A stretch of DNA of 41,415 nucleotides, taken from CAYORM01 sp964406375 (GTDB lineage: Bacteria > Pseudomonadota > Alphaproteobacteria > DSM-16000 > Inquilinaceae). Under the pieces are notes generated by a model, which saw only the letters and a list, made by a program, of their open reading frames with translations, was not told the DNA's origin and made no database searches. This document shows, piece after piece, positions 1 through 7,432 of the stretch (positions are counted from its first letter, which is position 1; each line of letters begins with the position of its first letter). Both the position numbers and the translations under genes were made by a program. The stretch spans positions 1 to 41,415 of the forward strand of contig CAYORM010000024.1 in NCBI GenBank assembly GCA_964406375.1, read 5' to 3'.

Positions 1-1
1 G

Positions 2-733
2 GTCAAGGATGGCGAGGTCTACATCATCGAGGTCAATCCGCGCGCGAGCCGCACCGTGCCCTTCGTCGCCAAGGCGACGGGCACGCCGATCGCCAAGATC
101 GCGGCGCGCGTGATGGCGGGCGAGCCGCTCTCGGCCTTCACGCTCAAGGGCCCGGTGCCGCCCTACACGGCGGTGAAGGAGGCGGTCTTCCCGTTCAACC
201 GTTTCCCCGGCGTCGACACGATCCTCGGTCCGGAGATGAAGTCGACCGGCGAGGTGATGGGGCTCGACCACGATTTCGGACGTGCCTTCGCCAAGAGCCA
301 GCTCGGCGCCGGCCAGCGCCTGCCGCTCGAGGGGACGGTGTTCATCTCGGTGCGCGACAGCGACAAGCCGGCGGCCGTGACGGTCGCCCGCAAGCTCGCC
401 AGCCTCGGCTTCTCGCTGATCGCCACCCGTGGCACGGCGCAGGCCCTGCAGGCGGCGGGGCTGACCGTCGGCCGGGTCAACAAGGTGCTGGAAGGCCAGC
501 CGCATATCGTCGATGCGATCCTCAACGGCGAGGTGGCGCTGGTCATCAACACGACGGAGAGCGCCCAGACGGTGCGGGACAGCTTCGGCTTGCGCCGTGC
601 TGCCCTGGTCAATAACATTCCCTATTCGACTACCATGGCCGGTGCCCGTGCCACGGCCGAAGCGATTGCGGCGCTGAAGGCAGGTCCCCTTCTGGTCGCG
701 CCTCTGCAATCCTATATCGGCGAAGTCCGGTAG
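2..733 (+). CDS. carB: Carbamoyl-phosphate synthase large subunit, C-terminal part (partial)
   Basis: The 5' end lies outside the window. The frame is open from base 2 and encodes the last 243 residues. It opens with the end of the second ATP-grasp domain (the VNPRASR motif, which contributes to the ATP/metal site). It then runs into the MGS-like allosteric domain (about residues 115-240 of the visible part), where effectors such as UMP and ornithine bind in characterised enzymes. The enzyme makes carbamoyl phosphate from glutamine-derived ammonia, bicarbonate and two ATP, for arginine and pyrimidine synthesis. The stop is followed by a probable terminator and then greA, an order common in alphaproteobacteria. 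The GTG at 56 is an internal codon, not the start. Confidence 0.97.
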   Translation, partial: VKDGEVYIIEVNPRASRTVPFVAKATGTPIAKIAARVMAGEPLSAFTLKGPVPPYTAVKEAVFPFNRFPGVDTILGPEMKSTGEVMGLDHDFGRAFAKSQLGAGQRLPLEGTVFISVRDSDKPAAVTVARKLASLGFSLIATRGTAQALQAAGLTVGRVNKVLEGQPHIVDAILNGEVALVINTTESAQTVRDSFGLRRAALVNNIPYSTTMAGARATAEAIAALKAGPLLVAPLQSYIGEVR

Positions 734-763
734 AAACCGGCCGGTCGAGTGTTTGGTCGCGTT

Positions 764-799
764 CGGGCGGTGCCCGCCCGGCGGGGCCTTCTTTTGTTT
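764..799 (+). terminator. Probable terminator after carB
   Basis: A perfect 7-bp stem, CGGGCGG (764-770) and CCGCCCG (774-780) with loop TGC, is followed after a GC-rich gap by a T-rich stretch at 789-799. The gap between stem and T-tract is longer than ideal. It could attenuate rather than fully end transcription into greA. Confidence 0.45.
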
Positions 800-846
800 G
801 GCGGTCCCGCTTCGGCGTGGCCGCCGTCTCGTTGGACGGGAGCATG

Positions 847-1320
847 ATGGACAAGGTGCCGATGACTGCGGCGGGGTACAGCCGCCTCCAGGAGGAGTTG
901 AAGCATCTCAAGACCGTGGCCCGGCCCGAGGTGATCAAGGCGATCGCGGAGGCACGGGAACATGGCGACCTGTCCGAGAACGCCGAGTACCATGCGGCGC
1001 GCGAGCGTCAGAGCTTCATCGAAGGTCGGGTGATGGAGCTGGAAGACAAGATCAGCCGCGCCGAGGTCATCGAGACTTCGAAGCTGTCGGGTGACACGGT
1101 GAAGTTCGGTGCCACGGTGACCCTCGCCGATGAGGACACCGATGAGGAGACCACCTACCAAATCGTCGGCCAGGACGAGGCGGACATCAAGGAAGGACGC
1201 CTGTCCATCACCGCACCGCTCGCCCGCTCGCTGATCGGCAAGGCGAAGGGCGACCAGGTCGAGGTGACCACGCCCGGCGGCTCGAAGAGCTACGAGATCG
1301 TCGATATCCGCTTCGTCTGA
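847..1320 (+). CDS. greA: Transcription elongation factor GreA
   Basis: The 157-residue product has the standard GreA length. The N-terminal coiled coil (about residues 1-75) contains the highly conserved stretch EHGDLSENAEYHAARE, whose acidic residues in the family act at the RNA polymerase secondary channel and stimulate transcript cleavage. The C-terminal FKBP-like domain contains the VGxDEADIKEGRLS stretch that typifies GreA. The frame extends upstream, but a GGGAG Shine-Dalgarno at 838-842 supports the ATG at 847 (another ATG lies at 844). GreA rescues backtracked polymerase. It converges on a small gene ending at 1336. Confidence 0.96.
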   Translation: MDKVPMTAAGYSRLQEELKHLKTVARPEVIKAIAEAREHGDLSENAEYHAARERQSFIEGRVMELEDKISRAEVIETSKLSGDTVKFGATVTLADEDTDEETTYQIVGQDEADIKEGRLSITAPLARSLIGKAKGDQVEVTTPGGSKSYEIVDIRFV

Positions 1321-1335
1321 CGGCGGACCCGACGC

Positions 1336-1503
1336 TCAACCGGCGGGAGGCCGCAGCGCGGCAAGCGCGCGCTTCTCCCGGTGCACCCGCATCAGCAGCG
1401 CGGGCGGCAGATCCCCCGTCACGGCGAGCCGACCGTCCTGCCATTCGATATGACCATGATGCCGCCTGATTTCGGCAAGCAGGGTCGCGATCCGCTTCCG
1501 CAT
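1336..1503 (-). CDS. Small TubC N-terminal-domain-like protein
   Basis: A 55-codon frame bounded by an upstream in-frame TGA; it is too short for most gene callers. The protein begins MRKRIATLLAEIRRHHG, continues IEWQDGRLAVTGD, then LPPALLMRVHREKRALAAL. The helix, then a beta hairpin around a DGRL turn, then Leu-Pro and a helix with a basic patch, resemble stand-alone TubC_N docking-like small proteins. That assignment is from pattern memory only. It lies downstream of the Lrp-type gene on the same strand, 108 nt away, and ends 15 nt from the greA stop. No strong Shine-Dalgarno is seen. A 17-bp palindrome lies 30 bp upstream of its start. Function unknown. Confidence 0.5.
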   Translation of the reverse strand: MRKRIATLLAEIRRHHGHIEWQDGRLAVTGDLPPALLMRVHREKRALAALRPPAG

Positions 1504-1532
1504 ACCGGCCTGCGCCGTCCGGCGCCCTCATC

Positions 1533-1549
1533 TTTGGAACCATTCCAAA
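1533..1549. promoter_or_regulatory. AT-rich palindrome, possible operator
   Basis: A perfect inverted repeat, TTTGGAA (1533-1539) and TTCCAAA (1543-1549) with spacer CCA, stands out as an AT-rich island in very GC-rich DNA. It sits between the end of the Lrp-type gene and the small gene at 1336-1503, where a repressor or activator site for the small gene would lie. No T-tract follows on either strand, so a terminator is unlikely. Confidence 0.4.
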
Positions 1550-1611
1550 TATGCCGGCGCCGGTGGCGATCGTCCAGCCCTGGCGGGAAGCGCCGCCGCA
1601 GGGGCCGCGCC

Positions 1612-2124
1612 TCAGGCGGCGCTGTCCCCCTCCTCGGCCGCGTCCTCCGCGTCGATCTCGATCGGCACGCCCGGTCGTTGCTTGGCCGTGCGGATCGCCA
1701 GCGCCGTTTTGACGTGATTGACGTTGGGGGTGGTGGTGAGCTGCTGGGTCAGGAACTTCTGGTAGGCGTCCCAATCCTCGGCGACGATCTTGAGCAGGAA
1801 GTCGGTCTCGCCGGCGAGCATGTGGCATTCCCGGACCAGCGGCCAGCCCATCACCTGCTCCTCGAACCGGCGAAGATCGGCTTCCGCCTGGCTCGTCAGC
1901 CCGACCTGCGCGAAGACGGTGACGCCGAAGCCCAGCGCCTCGGGGTTGAGATCGGCATGATAGCCGCGGATGAAGCCGGCCTCCTCGAGCGCCCGCACCC
2001 GCCGCAGGCAGGGCGGTGCGGAAATGCCGGCGCGACGCGCCAGCTCGACATTGGTCATCCGGCCGTCCTCCTGCAGGTCTCTGAGGATGCGGCGATCGAT
2101 ACGGTCGAGCTTGACCCGGCGCAT
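1612..2124 (-). CDS. Lrp/AsnC family transcriptional regulator
   Basis: The 170-residue protein has the standard Lrp layout. An N-terminal winged helix-turn-helix (about residues 5-60, with LDRIDRRILRDLQEDGR and NVELARRAGIS then CLRRVRALEEAGFI) is followed by a RAM/AsnC effector domain (about 70-150, ending in the TTTPNVNHVKTALAIR strand region). The acidic C-terminal tail (about 155-170) is longer than usual. Lrp-type regulators bind DNA as octamers or dimers and respond to amino acids. It is divergent from the ELM1-like gene with a 128-nt shared intergenic region and may be autoregulated. The specific effector cannot be read from the sequence. Confidence 0.93.
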   Translation of the reverse strand: MRRVKLDRIDRRILRDLQEDGRMTNVELARRAGISAPPCLRRVRALEEAGFIRGYHADLNPEALGFGVTVFAQVGLTSQAEADLRRFEEQVMGWPLVRECHMLAGETDFLLKIVAEDWDAYQKFLTQQLTTTPNVNHVKTALAIRTAKQRPGVPIEIDAEDAAEEGDSAA

Positions 2125-2162
2125 GTGCGTGCTATTGCCCTGTGTGTGTCTCTAACGAACAG

Positions 2163-2190
2163 ATATTGCGCGCCAGCCCCTGCAACGCAA
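2163..2190 (-). promoter_or_regulatory. Candidate promoter of the Lrp-type gene
   Basis: Read on the minus strand: TTGCGT (from 2190 to 2185), a 16-nt spacer, then CAATAT (2168-2163). This is a fair sigma70-like match 39 nt upstream of the ATG at 2124. It has not been tested against background. Confidence 0.35.
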
Positions 2191-2252
2191 GGTCGCCGGC
2201 ATGGCGGCGCGGCGCCCGGAGGCGATTCCGCGGCGCACCATAGCGCCAGTAG

Positions 2253-3242
2253 ATGGGCATGATCGACCCGGAACACCAGCCGATTTGTTGGATCGTTTCA
2301 GACGGTTCCGCCGGTCATGAAGGGCAGGCGCTGGGACTGGCGGAACGCGCCGGCCTGATGCCGGTTCTGCGCCGCCTGCCGCCCCGCACGCCGCTCTCCC
2401 GCCTGCGGCGCCACCTCGGCCTCGCCCGGATCCCTGACTGGCTCCGGCCCCCCTGGCCGCCGATCGCGATCGGCGCCGGCACCGATGCGACCGCGCCGCT
2501 GCTGCGGCTGCGTGCCGCAAGCGGCGGCGCCACCCGAATCGTCCAGATCTTTCGGCCGCACCATGGCCTGGAGGCGATCGACCTCGTCGTCGCCCCGGAC
2601 CATGACGGGCTCACCGGCCCCAACGTGCTCGCGACCTGCGGTGCCATGACCCGCGTGACGGCCGGGCGGCTCGCCGCGGCGGGCGCAGCCTGGGCGGAAC
2701 GCCTCAGCGATCTCCCGCACCCGCGGCTCGCCGTTCTGCTCGGCGCCCCGCCGCACGGACCGGCGGGCCGGCGCGCGGTCGTCACCCTGCTCGACCGGCT
2801 CGATGCGCTTGCCCGGGCCGGCTGGGGATTGATGGTGACGACGAGCCGCCGAACCCCTGCCGCCGATGCCGCCCTGATCCGCGACAGGCTCGCCCCGCTC
2901 GGCGCGTTCTTGTGGACCGGCGGCGAGGGCGAGAACCCGTATTTTGGCTTCCTCGCCCATGCCGACGCCATTCTCGTCTCCGGCGACAGCATCAACATGA
3001 CCTCGGAGGCGGCGAGCACCGGCCGACCGGTCCATGTGCTTCACTGGACGCCACCCTCGACCCGCTTCCGCCACTTCCATGACGCGCTTGAGGCGGCCGG
3101 AATCTCGAAACCATTCGAGGGCGAGATCGGCCACTGGCGCTACACGCCGCTCGACGAGACAGGTCGCGCCGCCCGCCGGATCCGCGACCTGCTCGGCCTG
3201 CCCGAGGCGCCGCACCCGAATGGCCGGCCGATACCCTCTTGA
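2253..3242 (+). CDS. ELM1-like (mitochondrial fission ELM1 family) protein
   Basis: The 329-residue protein matches the ELM1-like family, named for a plant mitochondrial fission factor but widespread in alphaproteobacteria. Recognisable points are the N-terminal DGSAGHEGQALGLAE stretch, the central VVAPDHDGL motif, and the C-terminal SGDSINMTSEAASTGRPVHV segment, which resembles the nucleotide-sugar binding end of GT-B glycosyltransferases. A role at the cell envelope as a glycosyltransferase-like enzyme is plausible but unproven. The start is ATG 2253 or ATG 2259 (reading MGM). It is co-oriented with trxB, 133 nt apart. Confidence 0.88.
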   Translation: MGMIDPEHQPICWIVSDGSAGHEGQALGLAERAGLMPVLRRLPPRTPLSRLRRHLGLARIPDWLRPPWPPIAIGAGTDATAPLLRLRAASGGATRIVQIFRPHHGLEAIDLVVAPDHDGLTGPNVLATCGAMTRVTAGRLAAAGAAWAERLSDLPHPRLAVLLGAPPHGPAGRRAVVTLLDRLDALARAGWGLMVTTSRRTPAADAALIRDRLAPLGAFLWTGGEGENPYFGFLAHADAILVSGDSINMTSEAASTGRPVHVLHWTPPSTRFRHFHDALEAAGISKPFEGEIGHWRYTPLDETGRAARRIRDLLGLPEAPHPNGRPIPS

Positions 3243-3375
3243 GCCGACGGGATGAGCGCACCCGCATCGGGCCGCCGCCGTTGCGATTGAACCGCTGCGG
3301 CCGCGCCGGTAGCGTGGCGGGCCCCGTCTGGCGGCACCATATCCCCGGCTCTCCCTTCGCACTGGCGTCCCCTGC

Positions 3376-4350
3376 ATGACCGACATCGTCTCCACCAAGG
3401 TCCTCATCATCGGATCTGGCCCCGCCGGCTATACCGCGGCGATCTATGCGGCGCGGGCCAATCTCGCGCCGGTCCTCGTGCAGGGGCTGCAGCCCGGCGG
3501 ACAGCTCACCATTACCACCGATGTCGAGAACTACCCGGGCTTCGCCGACCCGGTGATGGGGCCGGATCTGATGGCCGCGATGGAGGCACAGGCGCGCAAC
3601 TGCGGCGCGACCATCGTCTTCGACATGATCACCGATGTCGATTTCACCGCCCGCCCCTTCCTGTGCACCGCCGATGGCGGCAGCGTCTACAAGGCGGATA
3701 CGGTCATCATCGCGACCGGCGCCCAGGCGCGCTGGCTCGGCCTGCCCGGCGAGCAGCGCTTCCAGGGGCGTGGCGTCTCGGCCTGTGCGACCTGCGACGG
3801 GTTCTTCTTCCGCGGCAAGCACGTCGTGGTGGTGGGTGGCGGCAATACGGCGGTGGAGGAGGCCCTCTACCTCACCCATCACGCGGAGACGGTGACGCTG
3901 ATCCACCGTCGTGACCGGCTGCGCGCCGAGCGCATCCTGCAGGACCGGCTGTTCGCGCATCCCAAGGTCCAGGTCGTCTGGGACACCATCGTCGAGGACA
4001 TCGAGGGTGGCGGCGAGCCCGAGGCGGTCACCGGCGTCCGTCTCAAGAATGTCAGGACCGGCGAGGAGAGCGTCCTTGCGACCGATGGCGTCTTCGTCGC
4101 GATCGGCCATGATCCCGCGACATCGATCTTCCGGGGCAAGGTCGATCTCGACCGCGACGGCTATGTGCTGACGCGCCCCGATTCGACTGCGACCTCTGTC
4201 CCGGGCGTCTTCGCCGCGGGCGACGTGAAGGACCGGATCTTCCGGCAGGCGGTCACCGCCGCGGGGATGGGCTGCATGGCGGCGCTGGAGGCCGAGAAGT
4301 TCCTGGCCGAGCATGAGGGGGACGCCAGCGCCCGTATCGCCGGGCGCTGA
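3376..4350 (+). CDS. trxB: Thioredoxin-disulfide reductase
   Basis: The 324-residue protein has the low-molecular-weight TrxR layout. An N-terminal FAD-binding GSGPAGYTAA motif (residues 13-22) is followed by the redox-active CATC pair (Cys137 and Cys140, then DGFF). The NADPH-binding VVGGGNTAVEEA motif follows, and the C-terminal FAD motif GVFAAGDVKD sits near the end. It uses NADPH to reduce thioredoxin in the cytoplasm. It follows the ELM1-like gene and precedes a LysR regulator on the same strand. All key residues are intact. Confidence 0.97.
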   Translation: MTDIVSTKVLIIGSGPAGYTAAIYAARANLAPVLVQGLQPGGQLTITTDVENYPGFADPVMGPDLMAAMEAQARNCGATIVFDMITDVDFTARPFLCTADGGSVYKADTVIIATGAQARWLGLPGEQRFQGRGVSACATCDGFFFRGKHVVVVGGGNTAVEEALYLTHHAETVTLIHRRDRLRAERILQDRLFAHPKVQVVWDTIVEDIEGGGEPEAVTGVRLKNVRTGEESVLATDGVFVAIGHDPATSIFRGKVDLDRDGYVLTRPDSTATSVPGVFAAGDVKDRIFRQAVTAAGMGCMAALEAEKFLAEHEGDASARIAGR

Positions 4351-4406
4351 GGGCGGGCGGAACGCGACCGCGTGTGCGCGGATAGAGGGAGTCTGCCCCG
4401 CGTCTC

Positions 4407-4435
4407 TTGCATATCTTCGCGTCCGCCCCGATACT
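4407..4435 (+). promoter_or_regulatory. Candidate promoter of the LysR gene
   Basis: TTGCAT (4407-4412), a 17-nt spacer, then GATACT (4430-4435). Just downstream lies a palindrome, GGGTA-TT-TACCC (4450-4461), which could be an autoregulatory site between the promoter and the start at 4540. Confidence 0.45.
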
Positions 4436-4539
4436 CGACGGCATAGGTCGGGTATTTACCCCCGTTCGCGCGGCGGGCGGACGCATGGCGCTGTTCGCGC
4501 CGAGCGGGGCGGAACATCGAAGGGTGAAGGCGGTCGGTG

Positions 4540-5433
4540 ATGATGGACTGGGACAAGCTGCGCGTTTTCCATGCCGTCGCCGACGCGGGCAGCTTCACCC
4601 ATGCGGGCGAGAAGTTGAACCTGAGCCAATCGGCCGTCAGCCGCCAGATCAGCGCGCTGGAGGAGAGCCTCCGCGTGCCGCTGTTCCACCGCCATGCCCG
4701 CGGCCTGATCCTGACCGAGCAGGGCGAGCTGCTGTTCCGCACGGCACGCGAGGTTTTCGCCAAGCTGTCGATGGCGGAGGCTCAGATCAGCGAGAGCAAG
4801 GACCAGGCGCGGGGGCCGCTCAAGGTCACGACGACGGTCGCCTTCGGCTCGACCTGGCTGACACCGCGGGTGCGCGAGTTCCTGACCGCCTATCCTGACA
4901 TCGACCTCACGATGATCATCGACGACAGCGAGCTCGATCTCGGGATGCGCGAGGCGGATGTCGCCATCCGTATGACGCCGCCGCGCCAGCCGGATCTCAT
5001 CCAGCGCCACCTGATGACCGTGAAGATCCACATCTACGGCTCGGTGGACTATCTCAAGCGCAACGGCATCCCGCAGACGCTCGACGACCTCAACAAGCAC
5101 ACGCTGATACTCTACGGCGAGGATCAGCGAGGCCCGATCGCCGACATCAACTGGCTCGCCACCGTCGGGAATCCGCCGCCGCAGGGCCGCCGCATCGGGC
5201 TGCGCGTCAACAACCAGTACGCGATCTACCGCGCGGTGCGCTCCGGGCTGGGGCTCGCCGCCCTGCCGGATTTCATGGTCGATCCGAACCTGAATGTGGT
5301 GAAGGTGCTGCCCGACGTCACCGGGCCGACGACCGAAGCCTACTTCGTCTATGCCGAGGAGCTGCGGCACTCGAAGCGCATATCGGTCTTCCGCGATTTC
5401 CTGATCCGCAAGGTGGCAGAAAGTCGCTTCTGA
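4540..5433 (+). CDS. LysR family transcriptional regulator
   Basis: The 297-residue protein has the typical LysR length. The winged HTH covers residues 1-65 (LRVFHAVADAGSFTHAGEKL, then LSQSAVSRQISALEE), followed by a linker helix and a periplasmic-binding-like effector domain (about 92-295). The sequence reads GTG-ATG-ATG from 4537. An AGGGTGAAGG Shine-Dalgarno at 4521-4530 fits the ATG at 4540. The effector domain keeps the DSELDLGMREADVAIRM stretch seen in GcvA/LrhA-like members. No obvious divergent target gene adjoins it, so its regulon cannot be inferred here. Confidence 0.93.
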   Translation: MMDWDKLRVFHAVADAGSFTHAGEKLNLSQSAVSRQISALEESLRVPLFHRHARGLILTEQGELLFRTAREVFAKLSMAEAQISESKDQARGPLKVTTTVAFGSTWLTPRVREFLTAYPDIDLTMIIDDSELDLGMREADVAIRMTPPRQPDLIQRHLMTVKIHIYGSVDYLKRNGIPQTLDDLNKHTLILYGEDQRGPIADINWLATVGNPPPQGRRIGLRVNNQYAIYRAVRSGLGLAALPDFMVDPNLNVVKVLPDVTGPTTEAYFVYAEELRHSKRISVFRDFLIRKVAESRF

Positions 5434-5536
5434 GCCAGCTATGCGCCGCTCGCATGATAGCGATCACCCATTGTAGATCGCAGAAACAGCCCAAAACGCT
5501 ATCTTGAAACGGTTCGCGCTGCGATGCAGCACGACA

Positions 5537-5630
5537 AAGGGTCCGGCAGTGCCGGCTCCTTGCGTCTCCCAGACGTGAAGCCTCCCTGTTTGACTTCGGC
5601 CGGCGCATCCGTGCGACCGGCCGTTTTTTT
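5537..5630 (+). ncRNA. Candidate small RNA with exposed CCUCCC loop
   Basis: Four stem-loops in series occupy the gap after the LysR gene: CCGGC/GCCGG (5543-5555); CGTCT-CCC-AGACG (5563-5575); GAAG/CTTC (5577-5597), whose 13-nt loop begins CCTCCC; and the terminator hairpin (5597-5623) with seven T. A CCUCC motif displayed in a loop is a hallmark of several alphaproteobacterial anti-Shine-Dalgarno sRNAs. A weak promoter-like CTTGAA lies at 5503-5508, giving a predicted transcript of about 90 nt. The 5' end is a guess. It could instead be the 3' UTR of the LysR mRNA. Confidence 0.5.
5597..5630 (+). terminator. Rho-independent terminator
   Basis: CGGCCGG (5597-5603) pairs with CCGGCCG (5617-5623), extended by CGCA/TGCG with a single bulged A and a TCCG loop. 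Seven T follow directly at 5624-5630. This is the best canonical terminator in the window. It ends either the LysR transcript or a separate small RNA. Confidence 0.88.
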
Positions 5631-5681
5631 GTGCCGCCCGACCCGACGGTGGCTCACCCGGATCGGTTCGGCCGGATCGAT

Positions 5682-6251
5682 TCAGCCCGCGGCGCGGGCG
5701 GCGCGCAGGATCGCCTCGGCGGCCAGGTCGGAGACCTCACCGATGCGCGGGACGAAGGCGCAGACGGCAAGGATGTTGGAGACGCGGTCGTCACCCCAGG
5801 GCAGCAGCAAATGGTGCACGCGCTCGACCAGGATGTCGTCACCGACATACTCGAGCGGGGCGAAAAGTGGCGCGGCCGTCTCGGCGACGCTGCGGTACTG
5901 CCGCCAGATCTCCGATCCGGCCCCCTGCGCCGGATGGTCGCTCATCCTCTGGCCGACGGGATTGCGTTTGAGACGGCTGCGGACCGAATCGCCGACCACG
6001 CGGTAGCGGATGTCGAACGGGTCGGCGTCGACCTCGGTCCAGATGATCCAGGAGAGCCAGGGCCCGATTGCGGCCGGATCGAAGGCACCACGCGCCGGCA
6101 TCGACCTGTCGCCGCACCGGCTGCGCCAAACCTCGAATACCCCGCGTTGCGGGCCGGAGAGGGCCCATTCACTGCCGACAGCCGCGGGCTCCTGCCCATC
6201 GGCCGCCACCGTTTCGCCCCCGGTCGCCGGCGCCGCGCCATTCGCCATCAT
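5682..6251 (-). CDS. PAS_5 domain protein
   Basis: The 189-residue protein matches the alphaproteobacterial PAS_5 family (formerly a DUF). It has a variable N-terminal region of about 35 residues. The PAS-like core follows, with MPARGAFDPAAIGPWLSWI, then the DPFDIRYRVVGDSV strand and the LLLPWGDD segment near the C-terminus. No output domain is attached, so it may sense a small ligand or act through protein contacts. It lies downstream of msrP on the same strand (78-nt gap), and converges on the small-RNA locus. A second PAS_5 protein lies at 31163-31663. The start could be 6251 or the adjacent ATG at 6248. Confidence 0.8.
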   Translation of the reverse strand: MMANGAAPATGGETVAADGQEPAAVGSEWALSGPQRGVFEVWRSRCGDRSMPARGAFDPAAIGPWLSWIIWTEVDADPFDIRYRVVGDSVRSRLKRNPVGQRMSDHPAQGAGSEIWRQYRSVAETAAPLFAPLEYVGDDILVERVHHLLLPWGDDRVSNILAVCAFVPRIGEVSDLAAEAILRAARAAG

Positions 6252-6329
6252 GGCGCCTGTCTTACCGCATCACGCGACGCCGGGCGAGCGCCCCGTGACC
6301 GGTCGGGGCAACAGGGGCGGACACACGGG

Positions 6330-7307
6330 CTACATGTAGAGCGCCTCGCCCTCCAGCCCCGCATAGAGATGGGCGACGTAGGGACCGTAGCCGTTGTAGA
6401 GCTGCGTCGGAATGCGCTCACCGGTGCCAATGTCGCGCTCGCTGGCCTGGCTCCAGCGGGGATGCGGCACCTCCGGATTCACATTCGCCCAGAAGCCGTA
6501 TTCCGACGCCTGCAGCGCCTCCCAGAAGGAAACCGGCCGCTCCTCGGTGAAGGTGATGCGGACGATGCTCTTGATCGATTTGAAGCCGTATTTCCACGGC
6601 ACGGCGAGGCGCAGGGGCGCGCCGTTCTGCCGCGGCGCCGGCCGCCCGTAAAGCCCGGTGACCATGAAGGCGAGCTCGTTCGTCGCCTCGGCCATGGTGA
6701 GTCCCTCGATATAGGGCCAGGGATAGTAGAAGCTGGAGAAGCCCGGCGCGTCCTGGTCCTGGAAGGTCTCGAAACGGATGTAGCGCGCCGAGCCGAGCGG
6801 CCGGGCCCGGTCGACGAGCGCGCTCAGCGGGAAGCCGGACCAGGGCACGACCATCGACCAAGCCTCGACACAGCGATGGCGATAGAGCCGCTCCTCGAGC
6901 GGCATCGAGCGGATCAGCGTGTCGATGTCGAGGACCTGCTCGCGCTCCACGAGACCGTCGATGGTCACCGTCCAGGGGCGGATCCTCAGCGCCTGGGCAC
7001 GGCCGGCGATGCCTTTGTCGGGCCCGTACTCGTAGAAATTGTTGTAGGAGGTGACGATCTCCTCCGGTGTCAGCGGCCGCTCGGCCGCATAGGCGGCGTT
7101 ACGGGGCACCGGGTAGAGATCGGCCGTCGGATCGTCCGCCTGGGCCGCCGCCGGGCCTGTCCCGATCCCCGCGCCGATGCCCGCCAGCACCGCGGCCCCG
7201 CCGCCGATGCCGGCGGCCGCGAGAAGCCGCCGCCGGTTGAGATACACGCCCTCCGGTGTCGCCTTCGACTCCGGAAGTTCCCAGCCTCGCTTGCGCCTGA
7301 CATGCAT
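6330..7307 (-). CDS. msrP: Protein-methionine-sulfoxide reductase, molybdopterin catalytic subunit
   Basis: The 325-residue protein is a MsrP (YedY) homologue. A Tat-like signal with an NRRRLLAA motif (Arg25-27) and a hydrophobic stretch direct export. The sulfite-oxidase-fold domain contains the HRCVEAW motif, with Cys146 as the expected molybdenum ligand. GAPLRLAVPWKYGFKSIKSI is also typical. The enzyme repairs oxidised methionine in periplasmic proteins. Its usual membrane partner MsrQ is not encoded next to it. A cytochrome b561 gene lies 1.5 kb away on the other strand. The frame extends upstream to 7361, but ATG 7307 gives the usual N-terminus. Confidence 0.94.
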   Translation of the reverse strand: MHVRRKRGWELPESKATPEGVYLNRRRLLAAAGIGGGAAVLAGIGAGIGTGPAAAQADDPTADLYPVPRNAAYAAERPLTPEEIVTSYNNFYEYGPDKGIAGRAQALRIRPWTVTIDGLVEREQVLDIDTLIRSMPLEERLYRHRCVEAWSMVVPWSGFPLSALVDRARPLGSARYIRFETFQDQDAPGFSSFYYPWPYIEGLTMAEATNELAFMVTGLYGRPAPRQNGAPLRLAVPWKYGFKSIKSIVRITFTEERPVSFWEALQASEYGFWANVNPEVPHPRWSQASERDIGTGERIPTQLYNGYGPYVAHLYAGLEGEALYM

Positions 7308-7382
7308 GCCTGCCTCCGTCGAACCGCCTTCGGACGCACCGCACCGCGCGGGGCGGACCATCTGCGGACGAGTTCGCGGCGC

Positions 7383-7409
7383 ACGCCGTGCGGGTTACCC
7401 GCGCGGCGT
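7383..7409 (-). terminator. Hairpin after the aminotransferase gene
   Basis: ACGCCG (7383-7388) and GCGGG (7390-7394) pair with CCCGC (7398-7402) and CGGCGT (7404-7409) around a TTA loop, with one mismatch. It lies between the aatA stop and the msrP start, both minus strand. No T-tract is present, so termination strength is uncertain. Confidence 0.4.
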
Positions 7410-7432
7410 CGGGCAGGCCGGCTCGCGCCGGC

